Source: Allostella sp. ATCC 35155
GTDB taxonomy: Bacteria > Pseudomonadota > Alphaproteobacteria > ATCC43930 > Allostellaceae
Direction of reading: 5' to 3'
Assembly: GCA_006738865.1 (NCBI GenBank)
Contig: AP019701.1
Coordinates: forward strand, 4,785,974 to 4,849,973
DNA: 64,000 bases
Below the pieces are notes generated by a model, which saw only the letters and a program-made list of their open reading frames with translations, did not search any database and was not told the origin of the DNA. Position numbers and translations under genes: made by a program. Positions 41,763 through 49,838 of this stretch are shown here, piece after piece; position 1 is the stretch's first letter, and every line of letters starts with the position of its first letter.

Positions 41763-41956
41763 CGGACGGCGTCGGTGCGGCGCTTGATCGCTCCGATGAG
41801 GCGCCCGATCGGGTCGGTCGCGAGCAGTTTGGCCCGGTGCGCGGCGGGGAAGTCCAGCCGGTCCGGTCTGCGCTTGCCATGCGCGGCACCGGTGACGTCG
41901 CCCATATCCGGCTCCATCAGCCGCTGTGCGGCGAAGCCGATCATCCCGCGCAGCAG
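41763..41956 (-). pseudogene. IS256-family transposase remnant with internal deletion
   Basis: On the minus strand the reading LLRGMIGFAAQRLMEPD/TGAAHGKRRPDR matches the N-terminal part of IS256-type transposases. It continues straight into LDFPAAHRAKLLATDPIGRLIGAIKRRTDAV, which matches the C-terminal part (FPxAHRxKLxSTNPLERLNxEIKRRTDVV). The roughly 250 central residues with the first catalytic Asp residues are missing, and no start or intact end is visible. This is an inert scar, not an active insertion sequence. No terminal inverted repeats were recognised. Confidence 0.7.
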
Positions 41957-42248
41957 GCTCACGTCGCAGCATCCGATGGGACACGACCGCGCGAAGGGAA
42001 CCTTCTGAACAGCCGCGCGTTTCAAAGACGTTCGGGAGTTCGAAATCCTCGAACCTGAGACGGTGCAAGATCAAGTCGCCGATCATTCTTGGGATTCTGG
42101 ACGACCCGAAAACGCGAAATACGGAAAGATTGCCGGACATCTACCGGATCGACCGAAGAATTCCTTGATCCGGATGTCAGTTTGCCACCTTTCCGCCAAG
42201 TTCGGGACGTTTCAACCTACGTCCGACCGTACATCGAAGGAGGTTACC

Positions 42249-42494
42249 ATGAAGAAGTTCACGACCGCGGGTATCCTGCTTGCCGGTGCCCTCGCCCTCT
42301 CCGCCTGCGGCTATTCGCAGGGCGACCGCGCCCTCAGCGGCGGCGCGCTCGGCGCGGCCGGTGGCGCTGCCATCGGCGGGCTGACGGGCGGCAGCGTCCT
42401 CGGCGGCGCCGTCCTCGGTGGCGCGGCAGGTGCCGCGACCGGCGCCCTGACTTCGCCGCGCGACGTCAATCTCGGCCGCCCGGCTTGGCGGTAA
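42249..42494 (+). CDS. Small glycine-zipper lipoprotein
   Basis: 81-residue envelope lipoprotein. Residues 1-19 are a signal peptide ending in the lipobox LSAC, with Cys20 as lipidation site. The mature part is a glycine-zipper run (GGALGAAGGAAIGGLTGG and similar) as in osmotically induced or YMGG-type proteins. A strong Shine-Dalgarno (AAGGAGGT) and a strong terminator bracket the gene, suggesting high expression as a single-gene unit. Function unknown. About 290 bp upstream contain no gene. Confidence 0.88.
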   Translation: MKKFTTAGILLAGALALSACGYSQGDRALSGGALGAAGGAAIGGLTGGSVLGGAVLGGAAGAATGALTSPRDVNLGRPAWR

Positions 42495-42550
42495 TCAACC
42501 TCCGCCGTCGAGCCGGCCCCTGGTAACGGGGGCTGGTCCGGCCGGGTAGT

Positions 42551-42588
42551 GGGGCGGCAGCGAGCAATCGCTGCCGCCCCTTCTATTT
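42551..42588 (+). terminator. Intrinsic terminator after the lipoprotein gene
   Basis: A perfect 13-bp GC stem (42551-42563 with 42568-42580) with GCAA loop, followed by TTCTATTT. It lies directly next to the truncated end of the UdgX pseudogene. Confidence 0.88.
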
Positions 42589-42593
42589 ATCCG

Positions 42594-43600
42594 CTACCGC
42601 CCGCGGCACCCCGTCAGGTCTTCCCGGTCGACGGGCTGCTCTCCCGCCGGCACGAGTCCCGCATCGGCTGGGCCGTCCCCGAGAAATGGACTGCGTCGCC
42701 GGTTCCCCGCGGCGGGCATCGTCAGCATTGCGCCGCGCCACAGCATCGCGCAGTCCGGCAAGCCCTCCTTCGGGAGGCGATCGATGTCTTCAGCATCGAC
42801 CGGGTGCGCGACCGCGCCGCAGCGATGAGATGAGCGGTTCAATCAACGGCGCTTCGGGAAGGTTGCGCCGATAGCGCTGCGGCACCTCCGCCCGCATCGC
42901 TGTCGGCTTCAGGCGGGTGGCTTCGGGCGGGTGGCTTCAGGCGGGCCGGATTGAAGATGGAAGCGTAGTAGCGCCGCCAGAGTTCCTCCGCCGCGCCGTC
43001 GTGCAGGTCCGCCGGCTTTGCGATGCCCGGACCGAACATCAGGGCCTCGCCATCCCACGCGACCGAGCGATCGGGAGTCAGGATCGACCAGGACAGCGCG
43101 GCGAAGCGGTCGCGGAAGAACGGCGCGGCCGCCGCGACGATGTGGTGGTCGGGCTCGAACCAAGCCACGAAGCGCTCGCCGCCCTCGTCGCGGATGCCGC
43201 GAAACCGCACGAAGGCGTGCATCTTGTGAATGTCCCGCCGAACCGCCTTAGCCATGGCCTCGACCGCCGCCACCAGCGGATCGGTCGCAACCGACAGCAG
43301 CCCCGGCTCACGCGCGGCGCGCCATGCCAGCTGGTACAGCAGGGCGAAGCGCTGCCGGTCCCGGTGCAGGACGGCCTTGCCGGCGAGATCGAAGAAAGAT
43401 CGCGGCACCGCCGGCGCCGCACCGCCGGCCGGCGGTGGCGCATCGGCCGGCAAGAGCCCGCCTTCCCCGTCGCTCCACAGGATCTGATCGGGTGACAGGC
43501 CGGCCGCGAGCAGCGGCCGCGCCGCGGCCCGCCACTCGTCCAGCCCCGCGTCGGGCGCCAGCTCCACGCAATGCTGGCGGCTTCCCGATCTCACGGTCAC
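42594..43600 (-). pseudogene. Broken DUF4130-UdgX uracil-DNA-glycosylase fusion gene
   Basis: The first part (GTG 43600 to about 42946) encodes the DUF4130/TIGR03915 DNA-repair domain, ending in the family motif RRYYASIFNPARLK. There the frame is shifted by a 14-bp unit present three times (42905-42946). In the next frame the family sequence continues as QRYRRNLPEAPLIEPLI. Further on, a third frame (42842-42594) reads FLGDGPADAGLVPAGEQPVDREDL, the degraded start of the UdgX glycosylase domain, and then stops. The rest of UdgX, including its active site, is gone. The shifted 253-residue frame (42839-43600) is open but its last ~30 residues are not family sequence. Confidence 0.82.
42905..42946. 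repeat. 14-bp unit in three tandem copies causing a frameshift
   Basis: Copies ggcttcaggcgggt (42905), ggcttcgggcgggt (42919) and ggcttcaggcgggc (42933). Two extra units add 28 bp, which is not a multiple of three. Removing two copies in silico restores the reading PARLKPTAMRAEVPQRY on the minus strand. Confidence 0.9.
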
Positions 43601-44048
43601 AACTCCAACTCCAGCTGGCCGCCGCTGCCGGCAAGCCGGCTCCGCAGGTCCAGGCGGTCAAGCAGGCGGCGCGCGTCCGACCGATCGGGCAGGTCGAGGA
43701 ACGGCGCCGCGTGCTCCAGCGGCACCCGCAGGCGCAGGAGATCATCGGCACGGATGGTGCGATACCGGCGGGAGGCGAGGATGCGGTCGACCGTCTTGCG
43801 GCCGAGACCGGGCACCCGCAGCAACTCCTCCCGCGTGGCGCGGTTGCGATGGCGCAGCGCCGAGGCGACCTTGGGATCGATATCGAGCGGCAGCATGCCT
43901 GCGCCCTCTTCCGTGATCCCCCCGGCAGCGAAGCCATAGACGCACATCAGCCGATAGCCGGAGTAGAGGTCGGCGCTGGCGCGCAGGATCGTCCGGTCGG
44001 CCACCAGCTGGCCTCCGTGAGGACCTCAAGCTTGCGGCGAATATCCAT
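43597..44048 (-). pseudogene. Remnant of radical-SAM DNA repair/modification gene (TIGR03916-like)
   Basis: The ATG at 44048 starts MDIRRKLEVLTEAS, the N-terminus expected of the radical-SAM partner of UdgX. Sequence then jumps, in another frame, to ADRTILRASADLYSGYRL, then to VYGFAAGGITEEGAGMLPLDIDP and the C-terminal helix-hairpin-helix LLRVPGLGRKTVDRILASRRYR. The radical-SAM core with its Fe-S cysteines and other blocks are deleted. The C-terminal frame (44004-43597) is open and overlaps the next gene by GTGA, preserving the gene order of the intact cassette. It cannot be a working enzyme. Confidence 0.8.
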
Positions 44049-44070
44049 CTGACGCTCCGCGCCCGGATTT

Positions 44071-44085
44071 GTTCCCTATATGTTC
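44071..44085 (-). promoter_or_regulatory. LexA (SOS) box, GTTC-N7-GTTC
   Basis: GTTC at 44071-44074 and 44082-44085 are separated by CCTATAT, an exact match to the alphaproteobacterial LexA consensus. It lies 23 bp before the start codon of the broken radical-SAM gene and an AT-rich promoter-like stretch surrounds it. Confidence 0.8.
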
Positions 44086-44150
44086 TCTACTAAATCAGCA
44101 CCGCACTTCCGGCAAGCCCGAGGGCCGACCGGTCGAGGGCGATGCGGGGT

Positions 44151-45203
44151 TCAGCTCGCGCCGGTGCGGTCGGCGAAGTGGCAGGCGGCCCAGTGGCCGA
44201 CGTCGCCGTGGCCGGCGGTGACCGGGTCGAGCCGCGGCGATTCGACGGTGCAGCGGTCCTGGCGCATCGGGCAGCGGGGGTGGAAGTGGCAGCCCGACGG
44301 CGGGTTGAGTGCGCTGGCGATCTCGCCCTTGGCCTTGTCGCGGGCGGTCGCGGCGTGCAGGCGGAACGGATCGGGAATGGCCGCGATCAGGGCGCGGGTA
44401 TAGGGGTGGCGCGGGTTCTCGAAGATCTCGCGCCAGCCGCCCCGCTCGACGATGCGGCCGAGATACATGACCGCCACCCGGTCGCTCATATGCTCGACGA
44501 CGCCCAGGTCGTGCGAGATCATGATGTAGGAGAGACCGAGCTCGTCCTTCAACTCCAGCAGCAGGTTGATGATCTGGGCCCGGATCGAGACGTCCAGCGC
44601 CGACACCGGTTCGTCGCAGATGACGAGCCGCGGCTTCAGGATCAGCGCCCGGGCGATGCCGATGCGCTGGCGCTGGCCGCCGGAGAACTCGTGCGGGTAG
44701 CGGCCGGCATGCTCGGGCCTGAGGCCGACACGCGCCAGCATCTCGGCGACGCGGTGCTCGATCTCGGCCGCATCCGAGACACCGTGCAGCCGCAGCGGAT
44801 CGGCGAGGGTGCGGCGCACGGTCTGCCGCGGATTGAGCGAGGCGTAGGGATCCTGGAACACCATCTGGACGGTGCGCGCCATCGCCTTGCGGTCGGGGCG
44901 CGCGTCCTGGCCGATGTCCTGGCCGGCGATGCGGATATGGCCACGCGTCGGCGCCACCAGCCCCATGACGGCGAGCGCGAGCGTCGACTTGCCGCAGCCC
45001 GACTCGCCGACGAGGCCGAGGCATTCGCCGGGCCGCACCTCGAGATCGATCCCGTCGACCGCCTTCAGCAGGCGCCGGCCGGTACCGAGACGGCCCGCCA
45101 CCGAGTAATGGACCGCCAAGTCGTCGAGTTGCAGCAGCGGCGCGGCGTCTGTCGCGACGGAGGGCGGGAGCTCGGTGGAACTGGACATCGTCGGCTCAGC
45201 CAT
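44151..45203 (-). CDS. Dipeptide/oligopeptide ABC transporter ATP-binding protein (DppF/OppF type)
   Basis: 350-residue ATPase. Walker A is [12 protein letters not shown], the Q-loop is VFQDPYASLNPR, the signature is FSGGQRQRIGIARAL, and Walker B is LVICDEPVSALDV. The C-terminal oligo-HPY domain has CHFHPRCPMRQDRC. It should pair with DppD on the cytoplasmic side of the permeases. The start at 45203 overlaps the upstream dppD-type gene by 8 bp; ATG 45188 is an alternative. Last gene of the operon. Confidence 0.92.
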   Translation of the reverse strand: MAEPTMSSSTELPPSVATDAAPLLQLDDLAVHYSVAGRLGTGRRLLKAVDGIDLEVRPGECLGLVGESGCGKSTLALAVMGLVAPTRGHIRIAGQDIGQDARPDRKAMARTVQMVFQDPYASLNPRQTVRRTLADPLRLHGVSDAAEIEHRVAEMLARVGLRPEHAGRYPHEFSGGQRQRIGIARALILKPRLVICDEPVSALDVSIRAQIINLLLELKDELGLSYIMISHDLGVVEHMSDRVAVMYLGRIVERGGWREIFENPRHPYTRALIAAIPDPFRLHAATARDKAKGEIASALNPPSGCHFHPRCPMRQDRCTVESPRLDPVTAGHGDVGHWAACHFADRTGAS

Positions 45204-46176
45204 GATGGTGGCACCGGACGAGGCCGCCATCGCCGAGCGGCGTCGCCGCCGGATCCTCGACGCGACAGACGTCGGTCGCCCGGTCGCAGCGCGGGTTGAA
45301 GCGGCAGCCGGCCGGATAGGCGGAAATGGCCGGCACCGTCCCGGCGATCTCGGCCAGCCGGCGCCGGCCATGGGCCGCCCGGCCGCCGAGCAGCGGCAGC
45401 GACGCGACGAGGCCCTGGGTATAGGGGTGCTGCGGCTGGCGGAAGATCGCGTCGGCCGCCTGCTCCTCGACGACGCGGCCGGCATACATGACTGCGACGC
45501 GGCGGCAGATGTTGGCGACGAGTCCGAGATCGTGGGAGATCATCAGGATCGCCGTTCCGTTGGCCGCGCAGAGCTCGCGCATCAGGTCGACGATCTCTGC
45601 CTGGACGGTGACGTCGAGCGCGGTCGTCGGCTCGTCGGCGACCAGCAGGTCGGGGCCGCAGGCGAGCGCGATCGCGATCATGACGCGCTGCCGCATGCCG
45701 CCCGAGAGCTGGTGCGGATAGTCCTTCACCCGCCGCTCGGGCGAGGGCACCCGCACCTGGCGCAGCGCCTCGACCGCCCGATCGCCCGCCTCCGACCAGC
45801 CGGCCCCCTGGTGGAGCACGAACATCTCGGCGATCTGCCGGCCGACCGGCGACAGCGGGTTGAGCGCCGTCATCGGCTCCTGGAAGATCATCGCGATGCG
45901 GCTGCCGCGCAGGCGGCGGATCTGCCCGGGCGGCAGGCTCTGGATCTCCTGCCCTTCCAGGCGGATGGCGCCGCCGCCGATCGCGAGCGGGTGGCGCAGC
46001 AGGCCCATGATCGAGAGGGCCGTGATGCTCTTGCCGCAGCCGGATTCGCCGACGAGCCCGAAGGTTTCGCCGCGGCCGATGCGGAACGACACGCCTTCGA
46101 CCGCGGCATGGCGGCGGTCGTCGCCGAGGAGGTCGATGCGGAGGTTCTCGACCTCCAGCAGCGGCGGAGCGCTCAT
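45196..46176 (-). CDS. Dipeptide/oligopeptide ABC transporter ATP-binding protein (DppD/OppD type)
   Basis: 326-residue ATPase. It has Walker [13 protein letters not shown]-loop [12 protein letters not shown], signature [15 protein letters not shown] and Walker [14 protein letters not shown]. The C-terminal oligo-HPY part contains [14 protein letters not shown], whose cysteines may bind an Fe-S cluster as in some family members. The ATG overlaps the permease stop (ATGA). Confidence 0.92.
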   Translation of the reverse strand: MSAPPLLEVENLRIDLLGDDRRHAAVEGVSFRIGRGETFGLVGESGCGKSITALSIMGLLRHPLAIGGGAIRLEGQEIQSLPPGQIRRLRGSRIAMIFQEPMTALNPLSPVGRQIAEMFVLHQGAGWSEAGDRAVEALRQVRVPSPERRVKDYPHQLSGGMRQRVMIAIALACGPDLLVADEPTTALDVTVQAEIVDLMRELCAANGTAILMISHDLGLVANICRRVAVMYAGRVVEEQAADAIFRQPQHPYTQGLVASLPLLGGRAAHGRRRLAEIAGTVPAISAYPAGCRFNPRCDRATDVCRVEDPAATPLGDGGLVRCHHHG

Positions 46177-46994
46177 GCCCGGCGCTCTCGCGACTGGGGA
46201 TCGAGGATGTCGCGCAGCCCGTCCCCCAGGAGGTTGAGGCCGAGCACGGTGAGGAAGATCGCAAGGCCCGGGAACACCGAGAGCCAGGGCGCGGTCGTGA
46301 TCTGGTCGCGCGCCTCCGACAGCATGCTGCCCCAGCTCGGGAAGGGCGGCCGGATGCCGAGCCCGAGGAAGGAGAGAGAGGCCTCCGCCAGGATGGCCGC
46401 CCCCATGCCGAGGGTGGCGATGACGATGATCGGCCCGATCATGTTCGGCAGCAGCTGGGTGAACATGATGCGGAAATCGCCGTAGCCGAGGATGCGGGCG
46501 GCCTGGACGTAGCCCTGCGACTTCAGCGACAGGACCTGCGCCCGGGTGATCCGGCAGGAGTAGGACCAGTTGGTGAGGCCGAGCGCGATCAGCAGGCTGG
46601 TCAGGCCTGGCCCGAGGATCGCCATGATCGCCAGCGCGAAGATCAGCGAGGGGATCGCCAGCATGAGGTTGGTGACTAGGCCGACGAAATCGTCCCACCA
46701 GCCGCCCCAGTAGCCGGCGGTCAGGCCCAGCGTGACGCCGATGATGGAGTTGGCGATCTGCGAGATGATCCCGACGGTGAGCGATATCTGGGCGCCGTAG
46801 ACGATGCGCGAATAGATGTCGCGGCCCTGCCCGTCGGTGCCGAACAGGAACTCCGATCCCGGCGGGATTTCGGCGTTCATCAGGTTGGCGTCCAGCACCG
46901 GATCGGTATGGGCGATCCAGGGCGCCAGCACGCCGACGACGACGGCGACGGTCACGAGCGCGCCGCCGATCAGAAGGTTGGCCCGGAGCTTCAT
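46173..46994 (-). CDS. ABC transporter permease (DppC/OppC type)
   Basis: 273-residue inner-membrane permease with about six hydrophobic segments. It has an N-terminal membrane anchor, FLFGTDGQGRDIYSRIVYGA, and the EAA-like loop AARILGYGDFRIMFTQLLPN that contacts the ATPase. The C-terminal FLGLGIRPPFPSWG is typical of DppC. It forms the channel with the DppB-type permease, 6 bp upstream. Confidence 0.93.
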   Translation of the reverse strand: MKLRANLLIGGALVTVAVVVGVLAPWIAHTDPVLDANLMNAEIPPGSEFLFGTDGQGRDIYSRIVYGAQISLTVGIISQIANSIIGVTLGLTAGYWGGWWDDFVGLVTNLMLAIPSLIFALAIMAILGPGLTSLLIALGLTNWSYSCRITRAQVLSLKSQGYVQAARILGYGDFRIMFTQLLPNMIGPIIVIATLGMGAAILAEASLSFLGLGIRPPFPSWGSMLSEARDQITTAPWLSVFPGLAIFLTVLGLNLLGDGLRDILDPQSRERRA

Positions 46995-47000
46995 CTGCCG

Positions 47001-47930
47001 TCAGCCGTAGCGGATGCGCGGGTCGATGATGACATAGGCGATGTCGACCAGCGTGTTGATTGCAAGGAAGAACAGCACGATCACGAGGATGCTGCCCTGT
47101 ACCGTCGGGATGTCGCGCTGGAACACGGAATCGACCAGCAGCGAGCCGAGGCCGGGCCAGGAGAAGAGCTTCTCGACGACCACCGCCTGGCCCATCAGCG
47201 AGCCGAACTGCAGGCCGATCGTCGTCAGCACCAGCACCAGCGCGTTGCGTACGACATGCCAGCGCACGACCCGGTATTCGCTCATGCCCTTGGAGCGGGC
47301 CGTGCGCACGAAATCGGCGTTGAGGACATCGAGCACGCCGGCGCGGGTCGTCCGCGCCAGCAGCGCCATCGGGCTGACGCCGAGCGCCACGGCCGGCAGG
47401 ATGAGGTGCCGGAGGCCGCCGTCGCCATAGCCGAAGCTGGGCAGCCAGCCCAGCGTCAGGGCGAAGAGGTACATGAGCATCAGCCCGAGCCAGAACTTCG
47501 GCAGGGACAGCCCCGATATCGCCACCACCATCGACGCCATGTCGATCAGGCTGCCCGGCCGCAGCGCGGCGATGAAGCCGAGCGGCACGCCGACCAGGAT
47601 CGCGAAGCCCATGGCCGCGATCGTCAGCTTCAGCGACGGCCAGAGGCGCTGGGCGATCACCTTGGTCACCGGCTCGCGCGTGCGGAACGAGGTGCCGAGA
47701 TCGCCCTGGACGAGGTTGGCGACATAGCTCCCGAACCGCACATGGAGCGGATCGTCGAGGCCGAGTTCCTTGCGCATCCGCTCGGCGACCTGGGCGTCGA
47801 GCACGCGCCCGTCGTCGCCGGCCGAGGTGAAGCTGCCCGGAATGACGCTGAAGAGCGTGAAGATCACCAGCACGACGGCCACGATGGTGGGCACCGTGTT
47901 GCCGAGCCGGCGGAGGATGAGAAGCGGCAT
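47001..47930 (-). CDS. ABC transporter permease (DppB/OppB type)
   Basis: 309-residue permease. It starts LLILRRLGNTVPTIVAVVLVIF and contains DDPLHVRFGSYV, the EAA-like loop ARSKGMSEYRVVRWHVVRNAL and the C-terminal DPRIRYG that marks DppB-type proteins. Start ATG 47930 is chosen at the conserved LLILRRL; the upstream in-frame ATG would add 13 unrelated residues. Confidence 0.93.
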   Translation of the reverse strand: MPLLILRRLGNTVPTIVAVVLVIFTLFSVIPGSFTSAGDDGRVLDAQVAERMRKELGLDDPLHVRFGSYVANLVQGDLGTSFRTREPVTKVIAQRLWPSLKLTIAAMGFAILVGVPLGFIAALRPGSLIDMASMVVAISGLSLPKFWLGLMLMYLFALTLGWLPSFGYGDGGLRHLILPAVALGVSPMALLARTTRAGVLDVLNADFVRTARSKGMSEYRVVRWHVVRNALVLVLTTIGLQFGSLMGQAVVVEKLFSWPGLGSLLVDSVFQRDIPTVQGSILVIVLFFLAINTLVDIAYVIIDPRIRYG

Positions 47931-47993
47931 GGGTCGTCCGTCGAAGCGGGCAGGGCGGCCGTCCGGCACCGGCCGGATGGCCGGTGGAACGAC

Positions 47994-48028
47994 CGGTCGG
48001 CGGCGGGCGAAGACCCCGCCGCCGACCG
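47994..48028 (-). terminator. 14-bp perfect hairpin between binding-protein and permease genes
   Basis: Arms 47994-48007 and 48015-48028 pair perfectly with a 7-base loop, without a U tract. In ABC operons such stems cause partial termination or protect the upstream binding-protein mRNA, raising its dose relative to the membrane genes. Confidence 0.65.
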
Positions 48029-48049
48029 TGCTTCAGACCGGCAGCAGCG

Positions 48050-49642
48050 TTACTTGGCTACCGGGGAACGCGCGTCGATCCAGATGTCTTCCGGATACTG
48101 GTGGGCGAGTTCGGTGGCGTTCGCCTGCAGCCCGTGGATCCACGGCTGATAGGCCATCACCGCCTTGTTGTAGTTGAAGAACCAGACGGGCGCCTCTTCG
48201 TAGAGGATGGCGTTGGCCTGGGCCAGGAGCTTGTTGCGGCTGGCCTCGTCCGCGGCGGCCGCCGCCTCGTCGAGGAGCTTGTCGAAGGCCGGATTGTTGA
48301 AGCCGGAATAGTTGCAGGCCGTGCGCGGCGTGCGCGAGTCGAAGCAGCGCAGCGTCGCCAGCGAGTCCGGGCCGGTCTGGTTTGAGGTGATATAGCCCTG
48401 GAAGTCGCCCGACCGCGCAACCTCGGTCAGGACGGCGGTCTCGACCAGCTTCGGCTTCACCTTGATGCCGACGCGGGAGAGGTAGGGGATGGATGCCTCG
48501 ACGATCGGCAGGCCCCAGCTCTCGTTCTGGCTGGTCGTCCATTCGAACTCGAAGCCGTCCTTGTAGCCGGCCTCGGCCAGCAGCTTCTTCGCCTTCGCGG
48601 GATCGAAGGCGTAGGGCTTCATGGTCTTGTCGTAGGCCGGCGAGGCGCTCGGCAGCCAGCTCGTCGCGCGATAGGCCTTGTCGCGGGCCAGCCGCTTGAT
48701 GATGAGGTCGGTGTCGATGGCGTGGTTGAAGGCCTGGCGCACCCGCTTGTCCGAGAACGGCTTGAAGGCCGGGTTCATCGTCATGTTGCGGGTGAAGACC
48801 TCGGCGACCTCGAGGATGCCCTTGGAGAGCTCCGGGTCGGCGCGATAGGCGACGTACTGCGCGGGCCCGAGGATCGAGGTGTCGATCTCGCGGTTGCGGA
48901 AGGCGACGTCGCGCGCGGCGGCCTCGCCCATGATGAGCAGGTGGACGCGGTCGGCGTAGGGCTTGCCCGGCTTGTAGAACTTCTCCCAGCGCTCGGCGAC
49001 GAGGCGCGAGCCGGGGACGTGCTCGACGAACTTGTAGGGTCCGAGGCCGACCGGCGCGGCCGCGAAGTTGCCGCCCTCGACCGCCTCGCGCGGCAGGATC
49101 GCCGTCGTGTCGCCGAAGAAGTAGAAGCCCGGCTCGACGCGGCTGGTCGTCGTCATCTCGAGCGTGAAGTCGTCGATCTTGCGCAGGCCCGCGAGTTCCT
49201 TGGCCTGTCCCTTCTCGATCGCGACCGCGCCCTTGATGATGCGGACGTAGCGGGCGCCCGGATAGCCTTTGCTGCCGTCCATGATCCGCGTGTACGACCA
49301 GATGATGTCGTCCGCGGTCATCTTGCGGCCATTGTGGAAGAAGGCGTCGTCCCGCAGCTTGAAGGTATGGACGAGGCCGTCGGCCGAGACGCTGACCGAC
49401 TTGGCCAGTTCCAGCACCGGCTTGTTGTTCTGCGTGTCCCAGTTGTACAGCGTGCGGTGCAGGATCTTGGCGGCGATGCCGTCCTGCGCGCGCGGCGTCG
49501 TGTGGATGTCCAGGCTGCCGAGGCTGGCGCCGTAGGGCGCCGTCATGCGCAGGGTGCCGCCCTTGCGCGGCGTCTGCTGCGCCTCCGCCGCACCCGCCGC
49601 CACGAAGGCGAGCGCCGTCGCTGCCAGAAGCAATCTTCTCAT
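48050..49642 (-). CDS. ABC transporter substrate-binding protein, family 5 (DppA/OppA)
   Basis: 530-residue periplasmic binding protein. Residues 1-22 are a Sec signal peptide cleaved near AEA-QQ. The mature part has GGTLRMTAPYG, LELAKSVSVSADGLVHTFKLRDDAFFHNGRKMTADDIIWSYTRI and VRQAFNHAIDTDLII, all SBP_bac_5 hallmarks. The ligand could be a peptide or another oligo-compound. First gene of the five-gene operon, with GAGGGGGAA before the ATG. Confidence 0.92.
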   Translation of the reverse strand: MRRLLLAATALAFVAAGAAEAQQTPRKGGTLRMTAPYGASLGSLDIHTTPRAQDGIAAKILHRTLYNWDTQNNKPVLELAKSVSVSADGLVHTFKLRDDAFFHNGRKMTADDIIWSYTRIMDGSKGYPGARYVRIIKGAVAIEKGQAKELAGLRKIDDFTLEMTTTSRVEPGFYFFGDTTAILPREAVEGGNFAAAPVGLGPYKFVEHVPGSRLVAERWEKFYKPGKPYADRVHLLIMGEAAARDVAFRNREIDTSILGPAQYVAYRADPELSKGILEVAEVFTRNMTMNPAFKPFSDKRVRQAFNHAIDTDLIIKRLARDKAYRATSWLPSASPAYDKTMKPYAFDPAKAKKLLAEAGYKDGFEFEWTTSQNESWGLPIVEASIPYLSRVGIKVKPKLVETAVLTEVARSGDFQGYITSNQTGPDSLATLRCFDSRTPRTACNYSGFNNPAFDKLLDEAAAAADEASRNKLLAQANAILYEEAPVWFFNYNKAVMAYQPWIHGLQANATELAHQYPEDIWIDARSPVAK

Positions 49643-49773
49643 CACGTTCCCCCTCGATGGATCGGCTTGCGCGCCCGATGCGGGCGCTGCCGTTTGGAAT
49701 GTGGTGCACAAATACACGCCATCGGTTGCCGCCTGCAAGGGCACCGACCGGGACGCCGGGACGGGCTCGCTGG

Positions 49774-49808
49774 CCCTCGCAATAACCGCGATTTGCGGTT
49801 ATCGAGGG
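49774..49808. promoter_or_regulatory. Dyad ATAACCGC-N5-GCGGTTAT in the divergent dppA/chrA promoter region
   Basis: A perfect 8-bp inverted repeat (49782-49789 with 49795-49802), extended by CCCTCG/CGAGGG at 49774-49779 and 49803-49808 with a 2-base bulge. It lies between divergent starts, so it may be an operator; alternatively it is a leader hairpin of chrA. Confidence 0.45.
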
Positions 49809-49838
49809 TCTCCGACGACGACTTCGGCGAGGATCGGG

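Noticed and set aside
41688-42140. 150-codon minus-strand frame overlapping the transposase remnant
   Set aside because: The IS256-like motifs are in a different frame; this one has no recognisable domain.
42549-42833. 94-codon plus-strand open frame after the lipoprotein gene
   Set aside because: It starts inside the terminator hairpin and is antisense to recognisable UdgX remnants.
42839-43600. Reading the DUF4130 frame as a complete 253-residue protein
   Set aside because: The last ~30 residues result from the 14-bp repeat frameshift; the family C-terminus is found in another frame just downstream.
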